From the NCBI GenBank assembly GCA_964653285.1, contig CAZZEX010000065.1, positions 1 to 26,939 on the forward strand: DNA of 26,939 nt. The letters run 5' to 3'. The position numbers and the translations under genes were made by a program. The notes under the pieces were generated by a model. The model was not told the origin of the DNA, searched no databases, and saw nothing but the letters and a program-made list of their open reading frames with translations. Origin of the DNA: CAZZEX01 sp964653285 (GTDB lineage: Bacteria > Chloroflexota > Anaerolineae > B4-G1). Shown in pieces: positions 5,965 to 13,333 of this stretch (position 1 is its first letter; each line of letters opens with the position of its first letter).

Positions 5965-6951
5965 GTGGTGGTTAGGAAGGCCAGGTCTCCTCTAATAGCG
6001 GTAGCAATGGCTGCCGTGCTGCTCATCAGCAGCGTGTCTGCCGCGCATCCACAATCCCCGGGCGAAGACTGTCTCTATTTCGCCGAGACTGGACACTACG
6101 TATGCGGCGACTTCCTCGAGTTCTTCGAGACACGGGGAGGGCTCGAAATCTTTGGCTACCCGCGCACGGAAGCGTTTGACGACCCCGGATTTGGGCTGCG
6201 CGTGCAGTATTTCCAGCGCGCCCGGATGGAGTTGCACCCGTCCAACCCTGCCCCCTACAAAGTGCTACTAGGGTTGCTGGTTGACGAACTAGGCCATCAG
6301 ACTCCTAGGGCAGTCCCGGAACAGATCCCCCCCTCCAACAGTAGCCTCCACCACTACTTTCCCGAAACGGGTCACGTCGTCTCCTATGCGTTTCTCGATT
6401 ATTTCCGCGAGATGGGAGGGCTGGACATCTTTGGCTATCCTCGCTCTGAGTTTATGTATGAGGATGGACACGTCGTACAGTACTTCCAACGGGCACGGAT
6501 GGAGTGGCATCCTGAGAATTCCTCCGGCCCGCAGATCCGCTTGACCAACGTGGGAGACACCTACGTTGAGCATTTCGGTGTTCCTGAGGAGCGTCTTCAG
6601 CCGGCGATCATCAGTGACGCTGTTTCCACGGTGGCGCCGGGGCCGACGAGGTTGAATACCAGCGCTTCGGTGCGGTACGTCATCACCGGGCGGGCGGGCG
6701 GTCAGACGGTCTTTATCTACGTGACTGATCAGTGGGAGCAACCAGTCACAGGTGCGGCCGTCAGGGTGGTTGTCCATTACCAGTCAAGCGATGCGCATTA
6801 TGAATGTGAGCCTACCAACGATAGCGGTTTCGCGTGGTGTAGCTTTGACATCCTTCCATCACCGCCTGGTCGGAAGGTGGTGGTTGACGTGACGGTGACG
6901 CATGGTGACTTGACAGGCACGACGCAGACTTTCTTCCTGCCGTGGTGGTAG
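5965..6951 (+). CDS. Secreted protein with two FGYP modules and Ig-like domain
   Basis: A 328-residue exported protein. Residues 1-27 form a signal peptide (VRK, then a hydrophobic AVAMAAVLL core and an SAA-like cleavage region). Two homologous modules follow, about 38-92 and 131-184. Each has Y-F-x-E-T-G-H, a FLEFF/FLDYF helix, GGL-[ED]-IFGYPR and VQYFQRARME. Modules of this kind recur in extracellular Chloroflexota proteins; their ligand is unknown to me. Residues 235-325 look like a bacterial Ig-like beta-sandwich with C281/C292 as a possible disulfide. The GTG start at 5965 follows GTGAGG; GTG 5968 is equally possible. Own promoter, long leader and terminator make it monocistronic. A surface or cell-envelope role is inferred. 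Confidence 0.8.
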   Translation: MVVRKARSPLIAVAMAAVLLISSVSAAHPQSPGEDCLYFAETGHYVCGDFLEFFETRGGLEIFGYPRTEAFDDPGFGLRVQYFQRARMELHPSNPAPYKVLLGLLVDELGHQTPRAVPEQIPPSNSSLHHYFPETGHVVSYAFLDYFREMGGLDIFGYPRSEFMYEDGHVVQYFQRARMEWHPENSSGPQIRLTNVGDTYVEHFGVPEERLQPAIISDAVSTVAPGPTRLNTSASVRYVITGRAGGQTVFIYVTDQWEQPVTGAAVRVVVHYQSSDAHYECEPTNDSGFAWCSFDILPSPPGRKVVVDVTVTHGDLTGTTQTFFLPWW

Positions 6952-6984
6952 GATCACCGGTAGGATCCAATCGGAAGTCAAGAG

Positions 6985-7007
6985 CCCGCTTGATAGCGGG
7001 TTTTTTT
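6985..7007 (+). terminator. Rho-independent terminator
   Basis: CCCGC (6985-6989), loop TTGATA, GCGGG (6996-7000), then seven T residues (7001-7007). It ends the plus-strand gene 5965-6951 and separates it from the convergent minus-strand operon that ends at 7012. Confidence 0.9.
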
Positions 7008-7011
7008 CTGG

Positions 7012-7881
7012 CTATTGGGGGACGATGCTAATCGTGATGGGCAGAATGACGTGGTCACTACCCGTTTCAGCCAGGACTCTCCCGGTCGCCGGATCGTACA
7101 GGCCGACCGCGATCTTCGCTGGCCCGGTGTAGGCAGCGTCGAGGAAGGCCATCGGGTGAGGGTCTGTGATGGTCTCGCCGGGAACCCAGCCAGTGGTAGG
7201 GCGGGTTCCATTGGCGGGAGGGGCATCATGCTGCGCGATGAGGCGTCCATCTTCCGATACGAGATGGGTGAACACTACGTAGTTCATCGAGCTGGTTCTC
7301 TCCAGTGCCCGCCAGTAGAGAGTAAGCGGCAGAGGCTGTGCCGTGGTGACCTCAGTAGCCGGCAGGCTATAGCCGGCCAGTTCTGCAAAATCGCTGAAAC
7401 GGACATGTACCTCGCCCGAGGTGGCGGCCGCTGGCGTATCGGTCGGTGCTGGCATGGGGGTCTCGGTTGGCTCCGGCGGAGGAAGGGTGGAAACTGGTGC
7501 GCTCGTGGCCGGGGGGGTGAAAGTCGGTGCCAGGAAGCCGAGTGTGGGGCTGGGAGTGGGTGTGATGCCGGAAGTGGGAGTCTCCACACCAGCCGACAAT
7601 GTGGGCGTTGGGAGTGGGGTCCCCGGGCCGTAGATGGGCAGGCGGGGTAGGATAAAAGCAGTACTGGCAAAAACAGCTGCTCCAAGGGCAACGAAGACAA
7701 AGACCATCGCCCAGGCCTGTACGATTCGGGCAGTAGCAGTTTCTCGCTCAAGCGTGAACATCGCCAGGCTCCGTTCCCGCTGGGCGGCCAACGCACGCAC
7801 CACGTAGATGACGACACCGATGGCGCACGCGGCGTAGAGAACCCAGGCGTGCTCTACCAGCCATTGGAGGAGAATCGTCAT
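7012..7881 (-). CDS. Two-TM protein with T/P linker and beta-sandwich
   Basis: A 289-residue membrane protein with no named family that I recognise. Transmembrane helices are at about 12-32 and 57-78, separated by a charged cytoplasmic loop (AAQRERSLAMFTLERET). A Thr/Pro-rich flexible stalk (about 86-150) follows, then an outside beta-rich domain (about 155-289) with LTLYWRALE, YVVFTHL, GRLIAQHDAPP and VGLYDPATGRVL. That pattern is common in Chloroflexota membrane proteins, often attached to glycosyltransferase-type proteins. The ATG overlaps the stop of the purine nucleoside phosphorylase gene as ATGA, so translation is coupled and it is the last gene of the operon. Its function is unknown; surface display of the sandwich domain is inferred. 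Confidence 0.8.
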   Translation of the reverse strand: MTILLQWLVEHAWVLYAACAIGVVIYVVRALAAQRERSLAMFTLERETATARIVQAWAMVFVFVALGAAVFASTAFILPRLPIYGPGTPLPTPTLSAGVETPTSGITPTPSPTLGFLAPTFTPPATSAPVSTLPPPEPTETPMPAPTDTPAAATSGEVHVRFSDFAELAGYSLPATEVTTAQPLPLTLYWRALERTSSMNYVVFTHLVSEDGRLIAQHDAPPANGTRPTTGWVPGETITDPHPMAFLDAAYTGPAKIAVGLYDPATGRVLAETGSDHVILPITISIVPQ

Positions 7882-8720
7882 AGTGCTTTCAACACCCCGC
7901 GAATGATGGTTCCCAGCCGCGGTACCAGCGTCTGTCCAGCCTCCAGCACCTCCTCGTGGGTCGTCTCTGCTGCTGGCGTGCCCTCTACTGGTAGGACGTT
8001 GCTGATGCCGGAAAGCCCCAACACCCGCGTGCCGCCGTGCCGGGCCACGATGGCCTCGGGTACGGTGGACATACCTACAGCATCCGCCCCGATCAGGCGC
8101 AGAAACCGCAAGTCGGCCGGGGTCTCGAAACTGGGGCCGGCCAGGCAGGCGTACACCCCTTCTCGCAAAGGCACGTCCGCTCTGGTGGCGACCTGCTTGG
8201 CAAGCGCCCGCAGCCGGGCGTCGTACGCCTGCGACATGTCGGGGAAGCGCGGCCCGAACTCGTCGAGGTTGGGGCCACGCAGCGGGTTCAGCCCGCCCAT
8301 CCCGATCAGGTTGATGTGGTCGGTGATGAGCATCACGTCTCCCGCCTGGAACTCCGGGTTGAGGCCGCCAGCCGCGTTGGTGACGATCAAAATTTCAATC
8401 CCCAGGATCTGCATCACACGCACAGGGAAGGTGACCTCGGCCATTGGATAACCCTCGTAGTAGTGAGCCCGTCCTTGCATCACCACCACGGTCTGCCCTT
8501 CCAGCCGTCCGACGATCAGCCGGCCAATGTGCCCTTCGACGGTTGCGACGGGGAAATGAGGGATTTCGCCATAGGGTATCGCAGCGCCATCCTCGACGGC
8601 GTCAGCCAGCGGGTTAAGACCAGAGCCAAGAATCAGGCCGATCTTTGGTTGAAGCTGGGTCCGCCTTCGTATCGTCGCAGCAGCGGCCTCGAAGTGCGAC
8701 CGCGGGAAAAACTCGGGCAT
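7878..8720 (-). CDS. punA: Purine nucleoside phosphorylase (trimeric, inosine/guanosine type)
   Basis: Phosphorolysis of inosine/guanosine to base and ribose-1-phosphate in purine salvage. The 280 residues carry the family motifs in order: phosphate loop GSGL (32-35), GRAHYYEGY (83-91), NAAGGLNP (115-122), GPSFETPA (195-202, with E199 contacting the purine), AVGMSTVPE (214-222) and the base-specificity Asn in GISNV (N241). GGAGGGGGG precedes ATG 8720. The stop of the upstream PH/SHOCT gene is 20 bp away and the downstream gene overlaps by 4 bases, so it is internal to an operon. Specificity for 6-oxopurines follows from N241 and the trimeric-type layout; methylthioadenosine phosphorylase is a less likely alternative. 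Confidence 0.92.
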   Translation of the reverse strand: MPEFFPRSHFEAAAATIRRRTQLQPKIGLILGSGLNPLADAVEDGAAIPYGEIPHFPVATVEGHIGRLIVGRLEGQTVVVMQGRAHYYEGYPMAEVTFPVRVMQILGIEILIVTNAAGGLNPEFQAGDVMLITDHINLIGMGGLNPLRGPNLDEFGPRFPDMSQAYDARLRALAKQVATRADVPLREGVYACLAGPSFETPADLRFLRLIGADAVGMSTVPEAIVARHGGTRVLGLSGISNVLPVEGTPAAETTHEEVLEAGQTLVPRLGTIIRGVLKAL

Positions 8721-8740
8721 AAACGTCCCCCCTCCATAGT

Positions 8741-9385
8741 CTAAATCGTGTCCAGCAATTGCTGTTTCTTTTCCTCGAACTCCGCGTTAGTTATCACGCC
8801 CTCCTGACGCAATTTATCCAGTTCGGCAATCAGTTTGGGGACATCACCGGCACTTGGCGCTTCCGTGCTCAGTACGCGCGCCCCCCCCTCCTCAAAAACA
8901 TCCAGGCTGCCAAGTGATCCCTTCTGCTCAAGCAGTTCTTTCTTGAACCCGACGGGATCGGCGATGTGACGGAAGACGTCAATGCCGCTTTCGGAACCGC
9001 TGATGATTTCGACATCGCCGAACCTGAGCAGGCAGCCCAGTGCTGATTGCTCCATCATGATGTCATTGACTTTCTCCAGCAAGGTATCCGACACCCGCTT
9101 ACTGAACGTCCCTGTGACCTGGATGATGCGCCGATTGGTGACGACGTATTGCTTGTTCCACCACGCCGAGAGGCGGAGTGTAAGGTGACCGATGGGCACG
9201 ACCAGCAACAGGAGGCCCAACCACGTCCAGGGCGGAGAGAAGATGATCCCCAGCACCGAAAGCCCAATGATGACGATGCTGGCCGCGGCGTCAACCAGAA
9301 TTGTGGCCAACAACGTGATCCAGTGGTCACGGGCGATTCGCACGATATGTTCGTTGCGTGTCAGTAGTTCCCTGATGTAACTCAT
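8741..9385 (-). CDS. Bacterial PH-domain membrane protein with SHOCT tail
   Basis: A 214-residue protein with two membrane helices (about 23-48 and 53-72) and a bPH2 (YdbS-like) domain starting at QYVVTNRRIIQVTG (79-92) and running to about 150. A linker and a C-terminal SHOCT motif (LIAELDKLRQEGVITNAEFEEKKQQLL, about 185-211) follow. SHOCT is a short oligomerisation or interaction segment at protein ends. PH proteins of this type are membrane-associated, with poorly known roles. AGGAGG precedes ATG 9385. It is second in the xerD-led operon, 54 bp after the recombinase gene. That gap holds a TGCCCC/GGGGCA hairpin (9406-9429) without a T-tract. Confidence 0.88.
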   Translation of the reverse strand: MSYIRELLTRNEHIVRIARDHWITLLATILVDAAASIVIIGLSVLGIIFSPPWTWLGLLLLVVPIGHLTLRLSAWWNKQYVVTNRRIIQVTGTFSKRVSDTLLEKVNDIMMEQSALGCLLRFGDVEIISGSESGIDVFRHIADPVGFKKELLEQKGSLGSLDVFEEGGARVLSTEAPSAGDVPKLIAELDKLRQEGVITNAEFEEKKQQLLDTI

Positions 9386-9439
9386 TTGCGCCTCCTCACG
9401 CGGATTGCCCCTCGGCTATGCTCGGGGCAGGCCCGGCGG

Positions 9440-10330
9440 TTACGCTCGCGGATGGGCCTTGTCGTAAGCCTCTCGCTTGCGCCGGGTGGAAATCTCAGTG
9501 TAGACCTGAGTGCTGGAGATGTTGGCGTGGCCTAGCAGTTGCTGAACTTCGCGCAGCCCTGCCCCGCCATCCAGCATGTGGGTGGCAAAAGAATGACGAA
9601 GCGTGTGAGGGGTGACCCGGCGTTCGATACCGGCGGCTGCGGCATATTCCTTGACGATCAACCAAAGCCCCTGTCGGGTCAAAGGTCGCCCCCGGTGATT
9701 GACAAACAACGCCGTTTCGTCTTGCCCCTGTAGCAACCTGGTGCGGCCGTTCTCAAGGTAAGCCATGATCGCTTTCCGGGCGCGCTCATACAGTGGCAGG
9801 ATGCGCTCTTTGTTCCCTTTGCCCAGGCAGCGCACTGTTCCGGTCTCCAGATCTACTGCGTTCACCTCAAGCCCGATGACCTCGCTGGCCCGCATACCGG
9901 TGGCGTACATCAGCTCAAGCAAAGCCCGATCCCGCGATGCTTTGGATGTGTTGGACTTGGCTGGTTCTGCCAGCAGGCGAGCCACCTCCCCTGGACTAAG
10001 GGGATGAGGGAGATGCTTGCCCACTGGAGGCGAATTCACTGCAGCGGTGGGGGTGTCCCGCAGCGCTCCGTCGGCAACCAGGAAATGGAAGAACGACTTA
10101 GCAGCCGCAACCTTGCGGGCTACTGTCGAAGAGGCATATCCACGTTCCTTCAGGTATAGGATGTAGTTCAGGACATGTGCCCGGTCCACGTCTTGCCAGG
10201 AAGAAATGCCCTCACCTGCCAGGTAGGTCAGGAACTGGGTTAGATCGTTGCGGTAGGCTGCGGCAGTGTGGTCTGAGTAACCTTTCTCTACCGCCACAAA
10301 GTGGAGGAACTCCTCAACCTGTGTCTGCAT
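9440..10330 (-). CDS. xerD: Tyrosine recombinase XerC/XerD-like
   Basis: A site-specific tyrosine recombinase of 296 residues, the Xer length, likely resolving chromosome dimers at dif. The N-terminal SAM-like DNA-binding domain (about 1-90) contains YSDHTAAAYRNDL. The catalytic set is complete: R147 (TGMRASE), K171 (GKGNKER), H242 and R245 (HTLRHSFATH), H268 (LGHANISST) and nucleophile Y277 (QVYTEIS). I place the start at ATG 10330 because AAAGGAAC lies upstream and family proteins begin with a short segment before EEFL. A longer start at 10393 would cover the promoter. XerC versus XerD cannot be decided here. Neither a dif-like site nor a mobile-element context is visible around it. Confidence 0.88.
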   Translation of the reverse strand: MQTQVEEFLHFVAVEKGYSDHTAAAYRNDLTQFLTYLAGEGISSWQDVDRAHVLNYILYLKERGYASSTVARKVAAAKSFFHFLVADGALRDTPTAAVNSPPVGKHLPHPLSPGEVARLLAEPAKSNTSKASRDRALLELMYATGMRASEVIGLEVNAVDLETGTVRCLGKGNKERILPLYERARKAIMAYLENGRTRLLQGQDETALFVNHRGRPLTRQGLWLIVKEYAAAAGIERRVTPHTLRHSFATHMLDGGAGLREVQQLLGHANISSTQVYTEISTRRKREAYDKAHPRA

Positions 10331-10366
10331 CACATGTTCCTTTACGCCACGCCCATTTCCTAGTTT

Positions 10367-10395
10367 ATTATAGCATACTTTGCATAAACTCAAAA
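10367..10395 (-). promoter_or_regulatory. Promoter of the xerD operon
   Basis: On the minus strand TATAAT (10372-10367) is perfect. The -35 is weaker: TTGAGT (10393-10388) at 15 bp, or TTTTGA (10395-10390) at 17 bp. Predicted start is near 10360, 30 nt before ATG 10330. Confidence 0.6.
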
Positions 10396-10426
10396 ATGCA
10401 AGTCCTCCGAAGGTGGCGCAGCAGAT

Positions 10427-10454
10427 TTGACGAACGCTCTGCTTGTGCTATCAT
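10427..10454 (+). promoter_or_regulatory. Promoter of nagA
   Basis: TTGACG (10427-10432), 16-bp spacer, TATCAT (10449-10454). It is divergent from the xerD promoter. The predicted start near 10461 gives an unusually long, ~170-nt leader before ATG 10632, with only a small GGTG/CACC hairpin seen in it. Confidence 0.6.
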
Positions 10455-10631
10455 ACTCAGCGCTCATAAAAGAATAACTTCCCGATTTCGTAGGGCAGGT
10501 TGGCCGCGACTTTGACAGAGGCGGTGGGACACCGATGGGCCATAGTCAGCACCGGGTCGTGTTAGGGAAAACGAAAGAGCGGCCTACCTGCCGTTTCTGG
10601 CATTGTCATTCCACCACGGGGCAAGCATGGT

Positions 10632-11840
10632 ATGAAGCAGAGTCGAGTGAAGGCCATTGTTAAGGGAGCTGTTTACACTCCCGACGAGGTTATCGCACCG
10701 GGCGTGGTGCTCATGAGGGGAAACACCATCACCGCCGTAGGGCCGGCTGACACAACGTTTGTGCCGCTCGACGTCGAACTCATCGAGGCGGATGGTATGG
10801 CTGTCGTGCCTGGCCTGATTGACGTGCACGTCCACGGGCTGATGGGCTACGATGGAATGGGCCCTGGCCTAGCCTGCGTCATCCGTGCCCTGCCAGCCTT
10901 CGGTGTCACCGCTTTTGCCTCCACGACGTTTACGTTACCCCGCAGCGAGACCCTCGCTGGTCTGGAAGCGGTGGCCGAAGTTCTGGATACGCCGCCGCTG
11001 GGTGCTCAATGTTTGGGGATCCACCTGGAGGGGCCGTTCCTGTCCCCGGCCTGGCCCGGAATGGCCACCCCCGACTGGTTTGAGCCGCTGACGTGGGAGG
11101 GGTTTCAGGCAGTTCAACGAGCGGCCAGGGGCCGTGTCCGTATGCTCACCTTTGCCCCAGAGGTGGGCGAGGCGATGACCTGCATCCCGCGCTTGGTTGA
11201 GGCGGGCGTCATTCCCGTCATCGGCCATTCCGATGCGACCTTTGAGCAGGTGGCCCAGGCAGTGCAATTGGGGCTTTCACATGCTACTCATACCTTCAAC
11301 GCCATGCGTCCATTTCACCACCGTGAGCCTGGCGTTGTCGGGGCAGTGATGTATTTCAACGAAATCGTGGCCGAACTGATCGCCGATGGCGTGCATGTTC
11401 ATCCGGCGGCGATGGCGATTCTGCTACGGATCAAGGGATTGGAGCGTGTGGCGTTGGTGAGCGATGCTGCCCCACTGGCGGGGCTGCCCGATGGCGAATA
11501 CGAGTGGGGGCATAAGCACGTCTTTGTCCGGGATGGCTCCTGCCGCTTGGCAGACGGCACCATCTCCGGGGCGCACGCGCTGTTGGATACCGGCGTGCGC
11601 AACCTGGTCAACCTGGTAGGGCTGCCACTGGAGCAGGCGCTGGTACCAGCCACCCGTGTCCCGGCCGACGTGCTGGGTCTGCGCAAGGGCCGCCTGGCAC
11701 CCGGCTACGATGCCGACGTCGTGTTGCTGGACGAAGCACTCCGGCCGGCTCTGACCATCGTCGGTGGGGAGGAAGTGTTCCGGCGACATGGTCTACTTAT
11801 TCACGGCCGTGCGTCATCCTCGAGCCACCCGGCGGCGTAG
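10632..11840 (+). CDS. nagA: N-acetylglucosamine-6-phosphate deacetylase
   Basis: Removes acetate from GlcNAc-6-phosphate in amino-sugar and cell-wall recycling. The 402-residue amidohydrolase has the expected motifs: PGLIDVHVHG (60-69, metal-binding H66/H68), HLEGPFL (131-137, E133), GHSDAT (198-203, H199), THTFNAM (219-225, H220) and catalytic D278 in SDAAP. The C-terminal small domain ends GYDADVVLLDEAL, also typical. The last ~15 residues (RASSSSHPAA end) are translated from DNA that is also the 3' end of the convergent esterase gene, a 40-bp overlap. This suggests a lost original stop. No nagB or transporter gene is adjacent, so it stands alone. Confidence 0.93.
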   Translation: MKQSRVKAIVKGAVYTPDEVIAPGVVLMRGNTITAVGPADTTFVPLDVELIEADGMAVVPGLIDVHVHGLMGYDGMGPGLACVIRALPAFGVTAFASTTFTLPRSETLAGLEAVAEVLDTPPLGAQCLGIHLEGPFLSPAWPGMATPDWFEPLTWEGFQAVQRAARGRVRMLTFAPEVGEAMTCIPRLVEAGVIPVIGHSDATFEQVAQAVQLGLSHATHTFNAMRPFHHREPGVVGAVMYFNEIVAELIADGVHVHPAAMAILLRIKGLERVALVSDAAPLAGLPDGEYEWGHKHVFVRDGSCRLADGTISGAHALLDTGVRNLVNLVGLPLEQALVPATRVPADVLGLRKGRLAPGYDADVVLLDEALRPALTIVGGEEVFRRHGLLIHGRASSSSHPAA

Positions 11841-12796
11841 AAGGCCAGGTATTCGGTCACGTTCTCTGCCCATAGCCTGTTTTCGTGGCCGCCGGAGTGC
11901 ACGACGAACTCGTTGGAGATGCCCTGCTCGTCCAATGCCTCGTGCAGCGCCTGGGTGCCTCCCCGTGCCCAGTCCGCATCGCCCGCATCCAGGTAGATGC
12001 GCAAGGCTGCCACGCCGGGCTCCCTCAGAAGATAAAACGGGTCGTAAGGTGGTGGGGCCAGGTTGACCGAGAGGGCCGGGCTGTGCGCCCCCACCGTTGC
12101 AAAGAGGTGGGGGTGGAGGAAGGCGATCTCCAGCGCCCAGACCCCGCCCCGCGATACGCCACCGATGGCCCGCCCTTCTTGCCCGGCCCAGGTGCGGTCG
12201 GTCCCGTCCACGTGGGGGATCAGGTCGTTGACGATCTGGCCTGCGAAGGAGTGATCGCCGCCACTGGTGTTGACGTACAGTCTTTCGGACCCCCCTGGCA
12301 GGACGATGATGAGTGGGGGCAGCGTCCCGGCGGCGATGCCAGCGTCGGCGGCCTCGTCGGCCCCCAGGCTGTCCCAGTGAGCCTCATCGTAGGGCCAGCC
12401 GTGGAGCAGGTAGAGCACCGGGTAGCGCCGGCTGGTCTGGTCGTAGCAGGGCGGCAGGTAGATGCGATAGGGCTGCTCATCCCCGGTCGTCTGGCTGAAG
12501 TAGGTGTGCTGCTCCACCCGGCCCGTGGTCTCAGTGCAGGCTGGCGTTGGGGTAGGGGTGGGAGTGGGCGTGGGTGTGGGTGTGAGAGTGGGTGTGGGTG
12601 TGAGAGTGGGTGTGGGTGTGGGTGTGGGTGTGGGCGTGGGTGTGGAAGTGGGGGATGGGGTGGGAGTAAAAGTGGGTGTGGGTGTGGGTGTGGGGTGGGG
12701 CGGTTCCGGCATGGGCTGCACCAGTATCCACAGCGCGAAAAGCGTCGCCAGCGCGGCCACCGCCAGCCCACCCAGCGGCCAGGCACTGCGCCTCAT
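11801..12796 (-). CDS. Exported esterase (enterochelin esterase/EstD-like)
   Basis: A 331-residue alpha/beta hydrolase of the putative esterase family (PF00756 type). An N-terminal membrane anchor or signal (about 8-27) is followed by a pure Thr/Pro linker (about 34-85). The catalytic domain begins near 92. LLHGW (130-134) forms the oxyanion side, GVSRGG (213-218) contains nucleophile S215, the acid is probably D270 or D273 (LDAGDADW), and H304 lies in GGHEN. The enzyme should act outside the membrane on an unknown ester. It starts 23 bp after leuD on the same strand, so it is probably last in the leu operon. Its 3' end overlaps nagA by 40 bp. Confidence 0.85.
   Translation of the reverse strand: MRRSAWPLGGLAVAALATLFALWILVQPMPEPPHPTPTPTPTFTPTPSPTSTPTPTPTPTPTPTLTPTPTLTPTPTPTPTPTPTPACTETTGRVEQHTYFSQTTGDEQPYRIYLPPCYDQTSRRYPVLYLLHGWPYDEAHWDSLGADEAADAGIAAGTLPPLIIVLPGGSERLYVNTSGGDHSFAGQIVNDLIPHVDGTDRTWAGQEGRAIGGVSRGGVWALEIAFLHPHLFATVGAHSPALSVNLAPPPYDPFYLLREPGVAALRIYLDAGDADWARGGTQALHEALDEQGISNEFVVHSGGHENRLWAENVTEYLAFYAAGWLEDDARP
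12548..12700 (+). repeat. GGGTGT low-complexity tract with G-quadruplex potential
   Basis: The plus strand (template for the esterase gene) is a run of GGGTGT/GGGAGT hexamers encoding the Thr-Pro linker on the other strand. Many GGG runs are separated by exactly three bases (for example 12609-12640), which satisfies a G3N3 quadruplex pattern. The simple repeats make length variation by slippage likely. Confidence 0.75.
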
Positions 12797-12819
12797 TTAC
12801 TCATTCCTCGTCCACTCCC

Positions 12820-13317
12820 CTACTTCTCTACTCCGAGTCTCTTCCGCGTATAGGGAATCAGCCCCCCGGCCTCAAAGATACCCATCACCGCCTCTGGCAG
12901 CGGCGGAAAGGTGAAGGTGCCTCTGGCGCTGCGAATCTCCCCCGCCTGCAGGTCCACCTCGACCTCATCGCCGCTCTCCAGCGCGCCCACCGCCTCCGGA
13001 CAGGTGATGGCCGGGAGGGCGTTGTTGATACAGTTGCGGTAGTAGATGCGAGCGAATGACCTGGCGATGATGGCTCCTACTCCCTTCGTCACCAGGCAGG
13101 TCACCGCCTGCTCGCGGGAACTGCCGCAGCCAAAGTTCTTGCCCGCCACGATCACGTCGCCCGGCTGCACCCGGGAGCGAAACTCCGGGTCCAGATCCTC
13201 CAGTGCGTGCTCTCCCATCTCCGCCGGGTCGCTCACGGTGTAGGTGTACTTGCCAGGGAAGATAACGTCGGTGTTGACGTCGTCGCCGTATTTCCAGACT
13301 TTGCCTTTGATGCTCAC
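12820..13317 (-). CDS. leuD: 3-isopropylmalate dehydratase small subunit
   Basis: Small subunit of the isomerase converting 2- to 3-isopropylmalate in leucine synthesis. The 165-residue length and sequence are of the short, archaeal/thermophile-like type, with KYGDDVNTDVIFPG (9-22) and the substrate loop NFGCGSSREQA (61-71). A homoaconitase small subunit has the same features and cannot be excluded. GTG 13317 follows a strong AGGAGG that lies just past the stop of the methyltransferase gene. The large subunit is encoded 2.3 kb upstream on the same strand, separated by the two restriction-modification genes. Confidence 0.9.
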   Translation of the reverse strand: MSIKGKVWKYGDDVNTDVIFPGKYTYTVSDPAEMGEHALEDLDPEFRSRVQPGDVIVAGKNFGCGSSREQAVTCLVTKGVGAIIARSFARIYYRNCINNALPAITCPEAVGALESGDEVEVDLQAGEIRSARGTFTFPPLPEAVMGIFEAGGLIPYTRKRLGVEK

Positions 13318-13333
13318 GTTCGTCTACCTCCTG

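Noticed and set aside
12504..12914. Plus-strand ORF rich in Val-Gly repeats
   Set aside because: It is the antisense of the Thr-Pro linker of the esterase; the repeat keeps all frames open.
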